In this document: positions 1 through 7,784 of the stretch, piece after piece
Layout of the letters: each line of letters begins with the position of its first letter
How positions within the stretch are numbered: position 1 is the stretch's first letter
NCBI GenBank assembly: GCA_002336085.1
Contig: DDEH01000142.1
Location: forward strand, 1-17,318
Reading direction: 5' to 3'
Length of the DNA: 17,318 nucleotides
Origin: Flavobacteriales bacterium UBA1959
Lineage (GTDB): Bacteria; Bacteroidota; Bacteroidia; Flavobacteriales_D; Sanyastnellaceae
Position numbers and translations under genes: made by a program
The notes under the pieces: model-generated
What the model saw: only the letters and a program-made list of their open reading frames with translations
Database searches by the model: none
What the model was told of the DNA's origin: nothing

Positions 1-102
1 AATTAATTCGACATGAAAAAAGCTTCGATTTGCACAATTCAAGGAGGAATTCACCGATTCACTTGCCTTCCATTCTAATTCAATTTGTTGCATCTTGCAA
101 TC
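1..102. other. Leader region upstream of the TonB receptor
   Basis: No gene is supported here. On the plus strand the octamer TCAATTTG at 80-87 differs from the Bacteroidota -7 element TAnnTTTG at one position and lies 15 bases before the receptor ATG, so it may be that gene's promoter. The nearest upstream TTG (63-65) is only 14 bases away, too close for a standard -33 element. A purine-rich AAGGAGG near 43-49 has no start codon at usable spacing. I see no riboswitch-like structure, but the upstream flank is cut by the window edge. Confidence 0.3.
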
Positions 103-2541
103 ATGCAAAAGCGAATATCTCTGCTGTTAATGACACTTCTCATAGTGTCCACCTCAGTCTTGAGCCAGACCGTCTCAGGTGTGGTTCGTGATGCCAATGG
201 AAATGCACTGCCCGGTGCTTTCGTGTCCGGCATCAACGACGCACAAGAGGTCATTGGCGTCGCAAATTCTCTCGTGGACGGAAGTTATGTCTTGGACCTG
301 AGCCCATCAGCAGGGGAATCTGTCATGTTGCGGTGCAGTTACATCGGCATGAAAAAAAAGGAAGAATCCCTAGGTATCTTAATCGCAGGAAGAGTTTACT
401 CCATGGATTGGGCGCTCAGGGAGTCCTCTGAATTGATTGGACAAGTCGTCGTGAGTGCAGGGAGATTCGAACAGTCCGCAAACAAGGTAACTGTTTCCAT
501 TGATGTCCTTCCGCCAAGAATCATTGAGTCCCGAGGCACGACAACTTTGGAAACCGCGCTCGAAATGAACCCGGGAGTCACATTTGTAAATGGTGAGCCG
601 CAGATTCGCAGCGGCAGCGGATTCAGTTACGGAGCCGGATCACGTGTCATGGTCATGGTCGATGATTTGCCCGTATTAAGCGGGGATGCCGGTCGGCCCA
701 CTTGGGGGTTTTTGCCGGTTGAAAACATCGAACAAATAGAAATAATCAAAGGAGCATCCAGCGTGCTTTTCGGCAGCGCCGCTTTGAGCGGTGTCATCAA
801 TGTTCGCACCCGTTTTCCCGATGCTCGACCACTGACTCGTATAAGCGTTCAACACGGGGCGTATTCCACCCCACGGTCCGGTGATGCTAAATACTGGGAG
901 GGTACGGCTCAGCAAAGCAATATAAGATTCCTTCACAGCCAACAATTGGGTTCATGGGACGTAGTTATTGGTGGGAATTTCCTTGGAGATGACGGCTTTT
1001 TGGCACCTGAAGACATCGCGGCCAACGATGCGGAAGAATTTCGATACCAGCCGTGGAAAGTGGACCGCTACGGCGCCGAGTACCGGGCCCGACTCAATGC
1101 CAATTTGCGAAAAAGGGAATCGAAAGTAAAAGGTCTGACATACGGCCTCAACACCAATTGGCAGCTCGGCGAGTCGCTGAATACACTGATCTGGCAGAAT
1201 GCCCCCGATTCTATTTACGGGGCATTTGACGGAGCCTCAACGCGCACCAATCAGCTCATTGGCACCGTAGATCCTTATGTGCAGTACTTGTCGCCTTCCG
1301 GCATCCGACACAACCTTCGTACCCGTTGGCAGTACCTCAACAATGACAATGACAATGAACAGTCCAATGGCTCGCACGTTCTCTATGGTGAATACCAAGC
1401 CTTAATCGATGGCGATCGTTGGAACATTCCCGGGCTCAAAATCACGGCAGGCCTAGTAAACTTGACTGCTCTGAGCCGGGCAGAACTATACAGTGGTGGA
1501 TCTTCTGATGGAAATAATACGGCCACCAATCAATCCGTCTACGTTCAATTTGATCAATCCATAGGCGAACGCTTCAATCTATCTGGAGGTGGGCGCTACG
1601 AGCATTTCACCGTGAATGGAACCGGCGCTGGAAAACCTGTTTTCCGACTTGGCGGAAATTACCAATTGGCCGAGGCTACATTTTTGAGGAGCAGCTACGG
1701 ACAAGGGTTTCGATTCCCAACAATCGCCGAACGGTACATCCGCACTGGACTAGGAGCATTGCAGATTTATCCAAATGAAGAATTGCGTCCTGAATACTCT
1801 TGGTCTGCTGAAATTGCCGTGAAACAAGGAGTCAAAATCGGCCCGTTTGCCGGATTCATAGACTTGGCATTATTCCGTCAAGATTTCCGCGACTTTATTG
1901 AGTTTACTTTCGGGCCGTGGGGGCCTGACGAAGGAGAGGCGGCCAACGAAGGAAATGCATATGGGTTGGGCTTTATGAGTGTCAATACCGGTGAAAGCCG
2001 AGTTACTGGGGCCGAAATTTCAATCAACGGCCGCCTTCAATTGGAGCGATTTCGTATTGATCTGCTTACGGGATACACTTACACCAACCCCGTGAGCACA
2101 ACTCCGGGATACAATTACAACCCCGATAGCACCTCCAATTATGCTGCTACCTATTATGGAACAAGCCACGATACCACCGGCCTTCTTTTAAAATACAGAT
2201 CCCCACATGTTTGGCGTTTCGATGCGCAAATTTCAGGTGCTCATTGGTTTGGAGGATTGAGCGCGCGTTACCAAACAAACTTGCGGAACTTCGACCAGGC
2301 ATTCATCGCATTTGAAGAAAACCCAGCGATTTCTGGCATCAATTGGGGTGCAAGGGCTTGGCTCGAACAAAACCCTTCTCTTCCGTGGATCATTGACGCA
2401 CGCATCGGACGAGAGTGGTCCAACGGTCACAAGGTGACCCTAATCGTAAATAACATCGCAAATCAAGAATACGCGATACGTCCTATGGCGATGGAAGCTC
2501 CTCGCTTGACCACTCTAATGTACACTTACGAAATCAATTGA
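103..2541 (+). CDS. TonB-dependent outer-membrane receptor
   Basis: An 812-residue TonB-dependent receptor, which takes up a scarce ligand (siderophore, cobalamin, oligosaccharide or similar) across the outer membrane using TonB/ExbBD energy. The ATG at 103 is preferred to the in-frame TTG at 85 because it gives a clean signal peptide (MQKRISLL..., cleavage near residue 22, after VLSQ). Next come a CarboxypepD_reg-like beta-sandwich (about 23-105: SGVVRDANGNALPGA, DGSYVL), a plug domain (about 120-235: AGRFEQSANKVTVSI, VMVDDLPVL, IEIIKGASSVLFGS, GVINV) and a 22-strand-type barrel running to a C-terminal aromatic strand (TYEIN). It is shorter than SusC proteins and has no SusD neighbour, so glycan import is less likely than iron or cofactor import. 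The substrate cannot be assigned. Its stop codon overlaps the next gene's start by one base (TGATG). Confidence 0.93.
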   Translation: MQKRISLLLMTLLIVSTSVLSQTVSGVVRDANGNALPGAFVSGINDAQEVIGVANSLVDGSYVLDLSPSAGESVMLRCSYIGMKKKEESLGILIAGRVYSMDWALRESSELIGQVVVSAGRFEQSANKVTVSIDVLPPRIIESRGTTTLETALEMNPGVTFVNGEPQIRSGSGFSYGAGSRVMVMVDDLPVLSGDAGRPTWGFLPVENIEQIEIIKGASSVLFGSAALSGVINVRTRFPDARPLTRISVQHGAYSTPRSGDAKYWEGTAQQSNIRFLHSQQLGSWDVVIGGNFLGDDGFLAPEDIAANDAEEFRYQPWKVDRYGAEYRARLNANLRKRESKVKGLTYGLNTNWQLGESLNTLIWQNAPDSIYGAFDGASTRTNQLIGTVDPYVQYLSPSGIRHNLRTRWQYLNNDNDNEQSNGSHVLYGEYQALIDGDRWNIPGLKITAGLVNLTALSRAELYSGGSSDGNNTATNQSVYVQFDQSIGERFNLSGGGRYEHFTVNGTGAGKPVFRLGGNYQLAEATFLRSSYGQGFRFPTIAERYIRTGLGALQIYPNEELRPEYSWSAEIAVKQGVKIGPFAGFIDLALFRQDFRDFIEFTFGPWGPDEGEAANEGNAYGLGFMSVNTGESRVTGAEISINGRLQLERFRIDLLTGYTYTNPVSTTPGYNYNPDSTSNYAATYYGTSHDTTGLLLKYRSPHVWRFDAQISGAHWFGGLSARYQTNLRNFDQAFIAFEENPAISGINWGARAWLEQNPSLPWIIDARIGREWSNGHKVTLIVNNIANQEYAIRPMAMEAPRLTTLMYTYEIN

Positions 2542-3296
2542 TGGCTGAAGCACATCCACAACTCATCGGCATTATTCCAGCCCGCTTGGGTTCCGTGCGA
2601 TTCCCGGGCAAACCACTAGCGGAATTGGGCGGGGAGACAGTCATTGAGCGCGTCGTTAAACGTGTGCTAAGCGCAGGTGTCTGCGACGCCGTCCTAGTGG
2701 CTACTGATGACAATCGCATTGCGCAAGCCGCCGAACGTGCTGGCGCCGAAGCGCGCATGACAGACCCTAAACTGGCAAACGGAACATTGCGCAGCCACGC
2801 CGCATTGGTGCAGTGGGAAACCGACCTAAAAACCGAAGCCGATTGGATCATCAACATTCAGGGTGACGAGCCCTTTGTGCATCCTGAGCAACTGAAAAAA
2901 TTGGCTCAGTTAATTCGCAAGCCCGGCGCTGGGATTGCAACATTGGCGAGGCCCAAAAGTGCAAATGACCCCGAACGAGAAAATCCAAACCGAGTAAAAG
3001 TCACCTGTGACTTGAATGGATCTGCCCTTTACTTCAGTCGTTCACCCATTCCATCCAGTCCAGGTCCATGGCTGGAACATGTGGGGCTGTATGCGTTTTC
3101 CAGGGGCGCCCTAGAAGCTCTGACTCACCTGCATGCCACTGAATTGGAAAAGCGCGAGCGACTGGAGCAGTTGCGATGGTTAGAGCACGGTTGGAAAATT
3201 GCAGTGGGGCGCACGGAACATCTGACCCACGCGGTTGACACCCCTGAAGATTTAATTCACCTACAGAATCTTTTAGAGGGCGGCGAATTGGAGTAA
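2541..3296 (+). CDS. kdsB: 3-deoxy-manno-octulosonate cytidylyltransferase (CMP-Kdo synthetase), atypical signature
   Basis: 251 residues, the usual KdsB length. KdsB activates Kdo with CTP to CMP-Kdo in the cytoplasm for LPS inner-core synthesis. Visible motifs: the nucleotide-binding loop IIPARLGSVRFPGKPL (11-26), VATDD (53-57), QGDEP (107-111, metal-binding Asp109), NPNRVKV, the YFSRSPIP loop, HVGLYAF, EKRERLEQLR and VDTPEDL (second metal Asp233). One conserved block is abnormal. Where family members read H-x-SGT(D/E)R, this protein has LANGTLR at 78-84, losing the His, the Ser and the acidic residue but keeping Gly, Thr and Arg. It may be a diverged KdsB, or a paralogue using a related sugar acid. 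The ATG at 2541 overlaps the receptor stop, suggesting translational coupling. Confidence 0.85.
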   Translation: MAEAHPQLIGIIPARLGSVRFPGKPLAELGGETVIERVVKRVLSAGVCDAVLVATDDNRIAQAAERAGAEARMTDPKLANGTLRSHAALVQWETDLKTEADWIINIQGDEPFVHPEQLKKLAQLIRKPGAGIATLARPKSANDPERENPNRVKVTCDLNGSALYFSRSPIPSSPGPWLEHVGLYAFSRGALEALTHLHATELEKRERLEQLRWLEHGWKIAVGRTEHLTHAVDTPEDLIHLQNLLEGGELE

Positions 3297-3301
3297 ATTT
3301 G
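3294..3301 (+). promoter_or_regulatory. Bacteroidota -7 promoter element for ptrB
   Basis: TAAATTTG matches the TAnnTTTG -7 consensus exactly and begins just before the kdsB stop codon. Transcription would start near 3308, leaving a leader of roughly 17 bases before the ATG at 3325. A good -33 TTG is missing; the closest is TTTT at 3271-3274. This suggests ptrB can be transcribed independently of the receptor and kdsB. Confidence 0.5.
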
Positions 3302-3324
3302 TGCAATACAATTACCCCTATCTC

Positions 3325-5541
3325 ATGTCTCGGTATCCCCTCTTTGTATCTTGCGCGCTCTTTGCAATTGCATTCACGTTCGCAGTAGCCAGTAGCTCCT
3401 GTAATTCCTCCGATTCTTCAATGGCATCTCACAAACAGCCCCAATTGACCGAAGCTCAATTTTCCGCAGCACCCGTTGCAGAAAAGCAATCACACATCAC
3501 CGAAGTTCATGGACTCCAATTGGAAGACGATTACTTTTGGATGCGCTTGAGCGATGAACAAAAAGAAGCGGCAGAGCCTGATGTTCAAACGGCCAAAGTC
3601 GTTGATTACCTCAACAAAGAAAATGCTTACAAAACAGAGGTAATGAAAGGAACGGAATCGTTCCAAGAGGCACTATTTGATGAAATTGTAGGCCGCATAA
3701 AGCAGGACGACCAGAGCCCCCCTGTCCTGGACAAAGGATTTTACTATTACAGCCGCTATGAGGAGGGAAAGGAATATGCCATCTACTGCCGAAAACAAGG
3801 CTCAATGGACGCTGAGGAGCAAGTGATGTTAAACGTCAATGAAATGGCCGAAGGGTTCAATTACTTCTCTGTCGGCGGCCAATCTATTAGCACCAGTAAC
3901 AACCTTCTGGCCTTCAGCATAGACACCGTGAGCCGACGTGAATACACCCTGCAGTTCAAGGATTTGAGCACTGGAGAAATCTTGGCAGATCGCATCCCCG
4001 GAACAACCGGTGGTGCAACATGGGCCAACGACAACAAGACAGTTTTTTACTCCAAGAAAGACCCCGTTACTTTGCGCTCTTCGCGGATTTATAAGCACGT
4101 GCTTGGATCCGATGCGAGTGAAGATGTTATGGTCTATGAAGAAGCAGATGAGACATTCGGCTGTGGCATTGGCAAATCAAAAAGCGAGCAATATCTAATG
4201 ATTGCTAGCTATTCGACGCTCAGTAACGAATGGCGCTATTTGGACGCGAATACTCCAAATGGAGAATGGTCCATCATTCAGCCGCGGGAGCGCAACCTCG
4301 AATATAGCTGCAGCCATTACGGTGATCACTTTTACATCACTACAAACCGTGATGCCAAGAATTTTAAATTGGTACGCACGCCTGTTACGGCAACGGAATA
4401 CGACAATTGGGAAGATGTCCTGCCTCACCGGGAAGAGACGCTGCTAGAAGGCGTGGACATTTTCAAAGATTACCTAGTCGTCTCTGAGCGGACTGAAGGG
4501 TTGAATCAAATTCGCATCAAACGATGGGATGCGGCTTCGGATTATTATATCCAATTCCCTGATCCTGCCTACACGGCGTACGTTGGTTCCAATCCTGACT
4601 TTGATACCAAGCAGCTGCGCTACGGATACACTTCCATGACCACTCCTGGCTCCGTATTTGAAATGGACATGGTGAGCCAAGATGTGACAATGCTCAAGCA
4701 ACAAGAAGTGCTTGGGGGCACGTTTGATCCTGCTAATTACGAGAGTGAGCGTGTCATGGTTGAAGCCCGTGACGGCACGAAGGTCCCTGTTTCCATTGTC
4801 TCTCGCAAAGGCACGAAAAAAGACGGCAGCAACCCTCTGCTGTTGTATGCATATGGAAGCTACGGATACAGCATGGACGCAGGATTCTCAAGCACTCGCC
4901 TCAGTTTACTGGACAGAGGGTTTGTCTACGCTATTGCACACATAAGAGGCGGACAGGAAATGGGCAGAGACTGGTACGAAAATGGAAAAATGTTCAATAA
5001 AAAGAACACATTCAAAGATTTTATCGATTGTGGAGAAGCGATGGTGGATCTCGGTTACACCTCCCCTGAGCATCTGTATGCCATGGGCGGATCGGCTGGG
5101 GGTTTGCTGATGGGTGCCGTAATTAACATGGCGCCTTCATTGTTTCACGGAATCATCGCAGCTGTGCCTTTTGTTGATGTAATCAACACCATGCTAGACG
5201 AAACGATTCCGCTAACCACAGGAGAATTTGACGAATGGGGCAATCCTAAAAACAAAGATTCCTTTGATTACATGATGTCTTACAGTCCGTATGACAATGT
5301 AAGCGGGCAAAACTACCCACACATGCTCGTTACCACAGGTTACTGGGACAGCCAAGTGCAGTACTGGGAGCCTGCAAAGTGGATGGCAAAGTTGCGCGAG
5401 ATGAAAACCGACGAGAATTTGCTCGTCATGGATTGCAATATGGAAACTGGCCACGGTGGTGCATCTGGTCGTTTCAAGCGTCTTCGCGAGACCGCCATGG
5501 AATACGCATTCTTCATGATGCTCGAAGGCATCGAAGAATAA
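3325..5541 (+). CDS. ptrB: Oligopeptidase B (prolyl oligopeptidase family S9A), exported
   Basis: 738 residues from the ATG at 3325. The upstream GTG at 3301 sits inside the promoter element and would put extra residues before the signal sequence. It is a serine peptidase that cleaves short peptides, typically after Arg or Lys. The N-terminal half is the seven-bladed propeller region (DYFWMR, VVDYLNKEN); the C-terminal half is an alpha/beta hydrolase. The catalytic triad is Ser590 (GGSAGG), Asp675 (GYWDSQVQYWEP) and His710 (TGHGGASGR). The S1-pocket acids Glu576/Glu578 of enterobacterial oligopeptidase B correspond to Glu634 and Asp636 (TTGEFDEWGNP), so specificity for basic residues is probably kept. 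The N-terminus is a signal peptide ending AVASSSCNSS, which could be a weak lipobox (Cys26) or a signal peptidase I site. Either would place the enzyme in the periplasm or on a membrane, unlike the cytosolic E. coli enzyme. Confidence 0.92.
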   Translation: MSRYPLFVSCALFAIAFTFAVASSSCNSSDSSMASHKQPQLTEAQFSAAPVAEKQSHITEVHGLQLEDDYFWMRLSDEQKEAAEPDVQTAKVVDYLNKENAYKTEVMKGTESFQEALFDEIVGRIKQDDQSPPVLDKGFYYYSRYEEGKEYAIYCRKQGSMDAEEQVMLNVNEMAEGFNYFSVGGQSISTSNNLLAFSIDTVSRREYTLQFKDLSTGEILADRIPGTTGGATWANDNKTVFYSKKDPVTLRSSRIYKHVLGSDASEDVMVYEEADETFGCGIGKSKSEQYLMIASYSTLSNEWRYLDANTPNGEWSIIQPRERNLEYSCSHYGDHFYITTNRDAKNFKLVRTPVTATEYDNWEDVLPHREETLLEGVDIFKDYLVVSERTEGLNQIRIKRWDAASDYYIQFPDPAYTAYVGSNPDFDTKQLRYGYTSMTTPGSVFEMDMVSQDVTMLKQQEVLGGTFDPANYESERVMVEARDGTKVPVSIVSRKGTKKDGSNPLLLYAYGSYGYSMDAGFSSTRLSLLDRGFVYAIAHIRGGQEMGRDWYENGKMFNKKNTFKDFIDCGEAMVDLGYTSPEHLYAMGGSAGGLLMGAVINMAPSLFHGIIAAVPFVDVINTMLDETIPLTTGEFDEWGNPKNKDSFDYMMSYSPYDNVSGQNYPHMLVTTGYWDSQVQYWEPAKWMAKLREMKTDENLLVMDCNMETGHGGASGRFKRLRETAMEYAFFMMLEGIEE

Positions 5542-5555
5542 GACAAGCTAAACAT

Positions 5556-6005
5556 ATGAAGCGGTTTAGGAGATTGACCCAGGAAGAGCTTGATGCGGTT
5601 CGTCCTGAATTTGTGCGGTATTTGGCCTCTGAAGGCATTGCTGCCGATGATTGGGCGAAGAAACAAACAGAGAACACCGATGAGATGGAGGCTTGTCTCG
5701 ATGACTTCAGCAATCGGTTCTGGGAAGGAGCAACTTCAGCCATTCAATGTCTTGAGCACTCACCATCCGAAGGGGACACGTGGTTGTTTGAGTTTGGTGA
5801 AAACGCCGCTCAGTTGATCCGTTGCGTGCGCCAGGAAGAAACCGCCACGTGGTCAGAAGGAGGAAAGGCGTATGAGCCTGAGGCGCGGGGGCAGGAAATC
5901 TTCCAACTTTTGGAGCAAGGGGCTCAGCCCTGCGATCCTGAACGATACCAGCGTTGCCGATCTGAAATGCAAGCGTCTAAAGAGCAGACGGAAAAACGAG
6001 CCTAA
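5556..6005 (+). CDS. DUF6495-like conserved Bacteroidota protein
   Basis: 149 residues, starting 14 bases after the ptrB stop and probably co-transcribed with it. There is no signal peptide or membrane segment, so it is likely cytoplasmic. The sequence resembles a Bacteroidota-restricted family of unknown function that I recall as DUF6495: MKRFRRLTQEEL at the start, FVRYLASEGIAADDW (about 19-33), LDDFSNRFWEG (48-58) and CLEHSP (65-70). The C-terminal third is charged (ends KEQTEKRA) and looks disordered. I assign no function. Its TAA stop lies inside the 4-bp overlap with the convergent HAD gene. An in-frame reading from 5379 is only an extension into ptrB. Confidence 0.8.
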   Translation: MKRFRRLTQEELDAVRPEFVRYLASEGIAADDWAKKQTENTDEMEACLDDFSNRFWEGATSAIQCLEHSPSEGDTWLFEFGENAAQLIRCVRQEETATWSEGGKAYEPEARGQEIFQLLEQGAQPCDPERYQRCRSEMQASKEQTEKRA

Positions 6006-6670
6006 GACTCACGAAACGCCGCTTCGGGCAGTTCAAATCCCCTTTGAGACAACCAGATGGCGACATCATCTTCAACAGGATGGTGCCAGTGCGCCTCCAG
6101 GCCTGCATCGCGCGCTCCATTCACGTGCTGTTCACTATCGTCTATGAACAAGGTTTTTTCCGGAGCAAGTCTGTGCCGAGAGCAAAGGGACAAAAAAGAG
6201 TCAGGGTTCGGCTTTCGCTCTCCCATTTCATGGCTGTAATGAATGCCTTCAAATGCGCGTCGAAAAGCCGAAAGGCCCACGTTTTCTTCCATCCACGCTT
6301 CAAACACATGAGCGTGGATGACATTGGTGTTTGAAAATAAAAAAAGCCGCGTCTGGCGACCCAAGGCCTGCACCATTGAAATCCTCGATGGATGCATTCC
6401 CGTCAAAATAGAGTTCCATGCGTCAACCACTTCCAAACGAGTGGTACCTGGTGCGCAATGTGCTTGCATCTGAGAATAAAAATGATCCCGGCTGATGCGC
6501 CCACATTCCAAATCATCAAACATGGGGGATTGCGCCGATTGCTTATACAGTCCCGCAAAATCTGCGACTCCCAATGCCTCAAAGGCCCGGACAGGTGCCT
6601 CGTAGTCAATGTCATACAAAACACCGCCAAAATCTAAGATTAAAGCCTCGGGCAGAAGTCGAATCGCCAT
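6002..6670 (-). CDS. HAD superfamily phosphatase, YihX-like (HAD-IA)
   Basis: 222 residues, ATG at 6670. A haloacid-dehalogenase-type phosphatase, expected to hydrolyse a small phosphorylated metabolite in the cytosol through an aspartyl-phosphate. Motif I is LDFGGVLYD with nucleophile Asp13. The position two residues later is Gly, not the general-acid Asp of most phosphatases; E. coli YihX (alpha-D-glucose-1-phosphate phosphatase; DLGNV) has the same change. Motif II is FSNTN (Ser113), motif III GERKPNP (Lys153), motif IV FIDDS (Asp177/Asp178). The helical cap lies at about 20-90. Similarity to YihX is strongest around SNTN, GERKP and the IDD motif, but the substrate is not determined. It follows the SPOR gene by 12 bases, suggesting an operon, and its TAG stop overlaps the stop of the convergent DUF6495-like gene. 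Confidence 0.85.
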   Translation of the reverse strand: MAIRLLPEALILDFGGVLYDIDYEAPVRAFEALGVADFAGLYKQSAQSPMFDDLECGRISRDHFYSQMQAHCAPGTTRLEVVDAWNSILTGMHPSRISMVQALGRQTRLFLFSNTNVIHAHVFEAWMEENVGLSAFRRAFEGIHYSHEMGERKPNPDSFLSLCSRHRLAPEKTLFIDDSEQHVNGARDAGLEAHWHHPVEDDVAIWLSQRGFELPEAAFRES

Positions 6671-6682
6671 GTTTTATCGCCT

Positions 6683-7708
6683 TCAGATCGAGGAGTCCAA
6701 ACGCTTCAGCCAGGCGCGATCGGTGGTTTCGTCGCTTCGCAATTCTTTCAATTGGGCCCGTGCGTCGCTTTCGGTCAAATGTGTTGCAAACGTGACCAGA
6801 TGCGAACCGTTTTCCTGCAAATAGATCTCAGATACAAATCCCTGCTGATTGAGGGCAGCCGAATGATTGTGTGCATTGGATGCGACTGTAAAAGAACCTG
6901 CTACAAGCATAAAGACTATATCCGTGCTTTCCGTTACAACTGACGGCTCCACGACGTCTTTCAATGGCTTAGGTAGTTCAACCGCAGAACGAACTTCGAT
7001 GATCAAATCCGTTGATTCATCAATTGCCTCCCACTCTTGAATCGCTTCTTCCGAAAATCGAGGTTGATACGAGGCCACCTCATGCGTCTGGGTAACAGTT
7101 GGCAAAGTGCTCATCAACGCAGCATCTTGTCCTGAGTTCTCCATGAAGAACATCCCTGCACCGCCAATGACGGGTACCGCGATAGCGGCTGCGACACGAA
7201 TCCATGGTGACTGAATTTCAGTCCGTGGAGTGTCCGGCATAGGAATGACACGGGCAGCAGGCTGCAAGGGGTTGCGCGCATTCTTGTTCTCAAGCGGTTG
7301 GAGCGGAATCCGTTTCAACCCGAATGACCTCAAAATACGCTCCATCTCCTCGTCCGGCATGAATTGCAACCGCCCTTCATCACCTGCGTACAATCTTCCC
7401 ACTTGGTGGATGCGAATGGTTTTTCCCGCTTGAAGTTCTGCTTTCAATACAGCTGCCTCTGCTTCGACAGCAGCCAAAGCCTCATCCATTGAACTGGCCT
7501 CACTGCGGGCAATCGCTTCTACTAAAACACCGTCATGATGAATGATGCGTTCATTGAATAAGACGCTGCGCACTGGCGGAACCAGCTCCTGACGTGCAAC
7601 ATCATAGCGGGCAGGTATTCGGTTGCAGACAAACCCTCCCAATCCGGGGACCACCACGCAGTCGTGATCTAAAAAGAGGCGATGAAGGTGCTGATCTAAA
7701 AGATTCAT
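6683..7708 (-). CDS. HU-CCDC81 domain, transmembrane, SPOR domain protein
   Basis: 341 residues from the ATG at 7708. The upstream in-frame extension to 7756 reads into the promoter region and adds non-homologous sequence. The N-terminal part (MNLLDQHLHRLFLDHDCVVV, PGLGGFV, to about 60) and the following segment (to about 130: GKTIRIHQVGRLYAGDEGRL) match the paired HU-CCDC81 bacterial domains, which share the fold of HU DNA-binding proteins. A single transmembrane helix follows (about 169-188: WIRVAAAIAVPVIGGAGMFF), then a low-complexity acidic linker and a C-terminal SPOR domain (about 264-338: FMLVAGSF..., HLVTFATH). SPOR domains bind denuded glycan strands of septal peptidoglycan. The inferred topology is HU-like part in the cytoplasm, SPOR in the periplasm. 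A role in division or wall remodelling is likely, but the cytoplasmic partner is unknown. Confidence 0.87.
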   Translation of the reverse strand: MNLLDQHLHRLFLDHDCVVVPGLGGFVCNRIPARYDVARQELVPPVRSVLFNERIIHHDGVLVEAIARSEASSMDEALAAVEAEAAVLKAELQAGKTIRIHQVGRLYAGDEGRLQFMPDEEMERILRSFGLKRIPLQPLENKNARNPLQPAARVIPMPDTPRTEIQSPWIRVAAAIAVPVIGGAGMFFMENSGQDAALMSTLPTVTQTHEVASYQPRFSEEAIQEWEAIDESTDLIIEVRSAVELPKPLKDVVEPSVVTESTDIVFMLVAGSFTVASNAHNHSAALNQQGFVSEIYLQENGSHLVTFATHLTESDARAQLKELRSDETTDRAWLKRLDSSI

Positions 7709-7738
7709 TGTGTTGCGAACGTAATGCCAATGCGTCCT

Positions 7739-7769
7739 CGAATGTAGCTGAAACAATTGGGTCTTGCAA
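7739..7769 (-). promoter_or_regulatory. Promoter candidate for the SPOR/HAD operon
   Basis: On the minus strand TACATTCG (7746-7739) matches the TAnnTTTG -7 element at all but one fixed position. A TTG (7769-7767) lies 20 bases upstream, the spacing expected for the Bacteroidota -33 element. Transcription would begin near 7732, about 24 bases before the ATG at 7708. A 10-bp palindrome (7775-7784) sits immediately upstream. Confidence 0.4.
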
Positions 7770-7774
7770 CTAGT

Positions 7775-7784
7775 AACGATCGTT
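7775..7784. repeat. 10-bp perfect palindrome AACGATCGTT
   Basis: AACGATCGTT is its own reverse complement. It lies in the 96-bp gap between the giant T9SS gene and the SPOR gene, directly upstream of the proposed -33 element of the latter. It could be an operator half-site pair, but a 10-bp palindrome can occur by chance. Confidence 0.3.

Noticed and set aside
41..60. AAGGAGG purine run as a ribosome binding site
   Set aside because: No start codon follows at suitable spacing, and the receptor ATG is more than 50 bases away.
13..78. 21-codon ORF (MKKASICTIQ...) before the TonB receptor, possible leader peptide
   Set aside because: Too short to support, no attenuator structure seen after it, and the window edge hides its upstream signals.
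5379..5555. N-terminal extension of the DUF6495-like gene into ptrB
   Set aside because: The extension lies within the ptrB catalytic His region in another frame. The ATG at 5556 gives the expected family start (MKRFRRLT).
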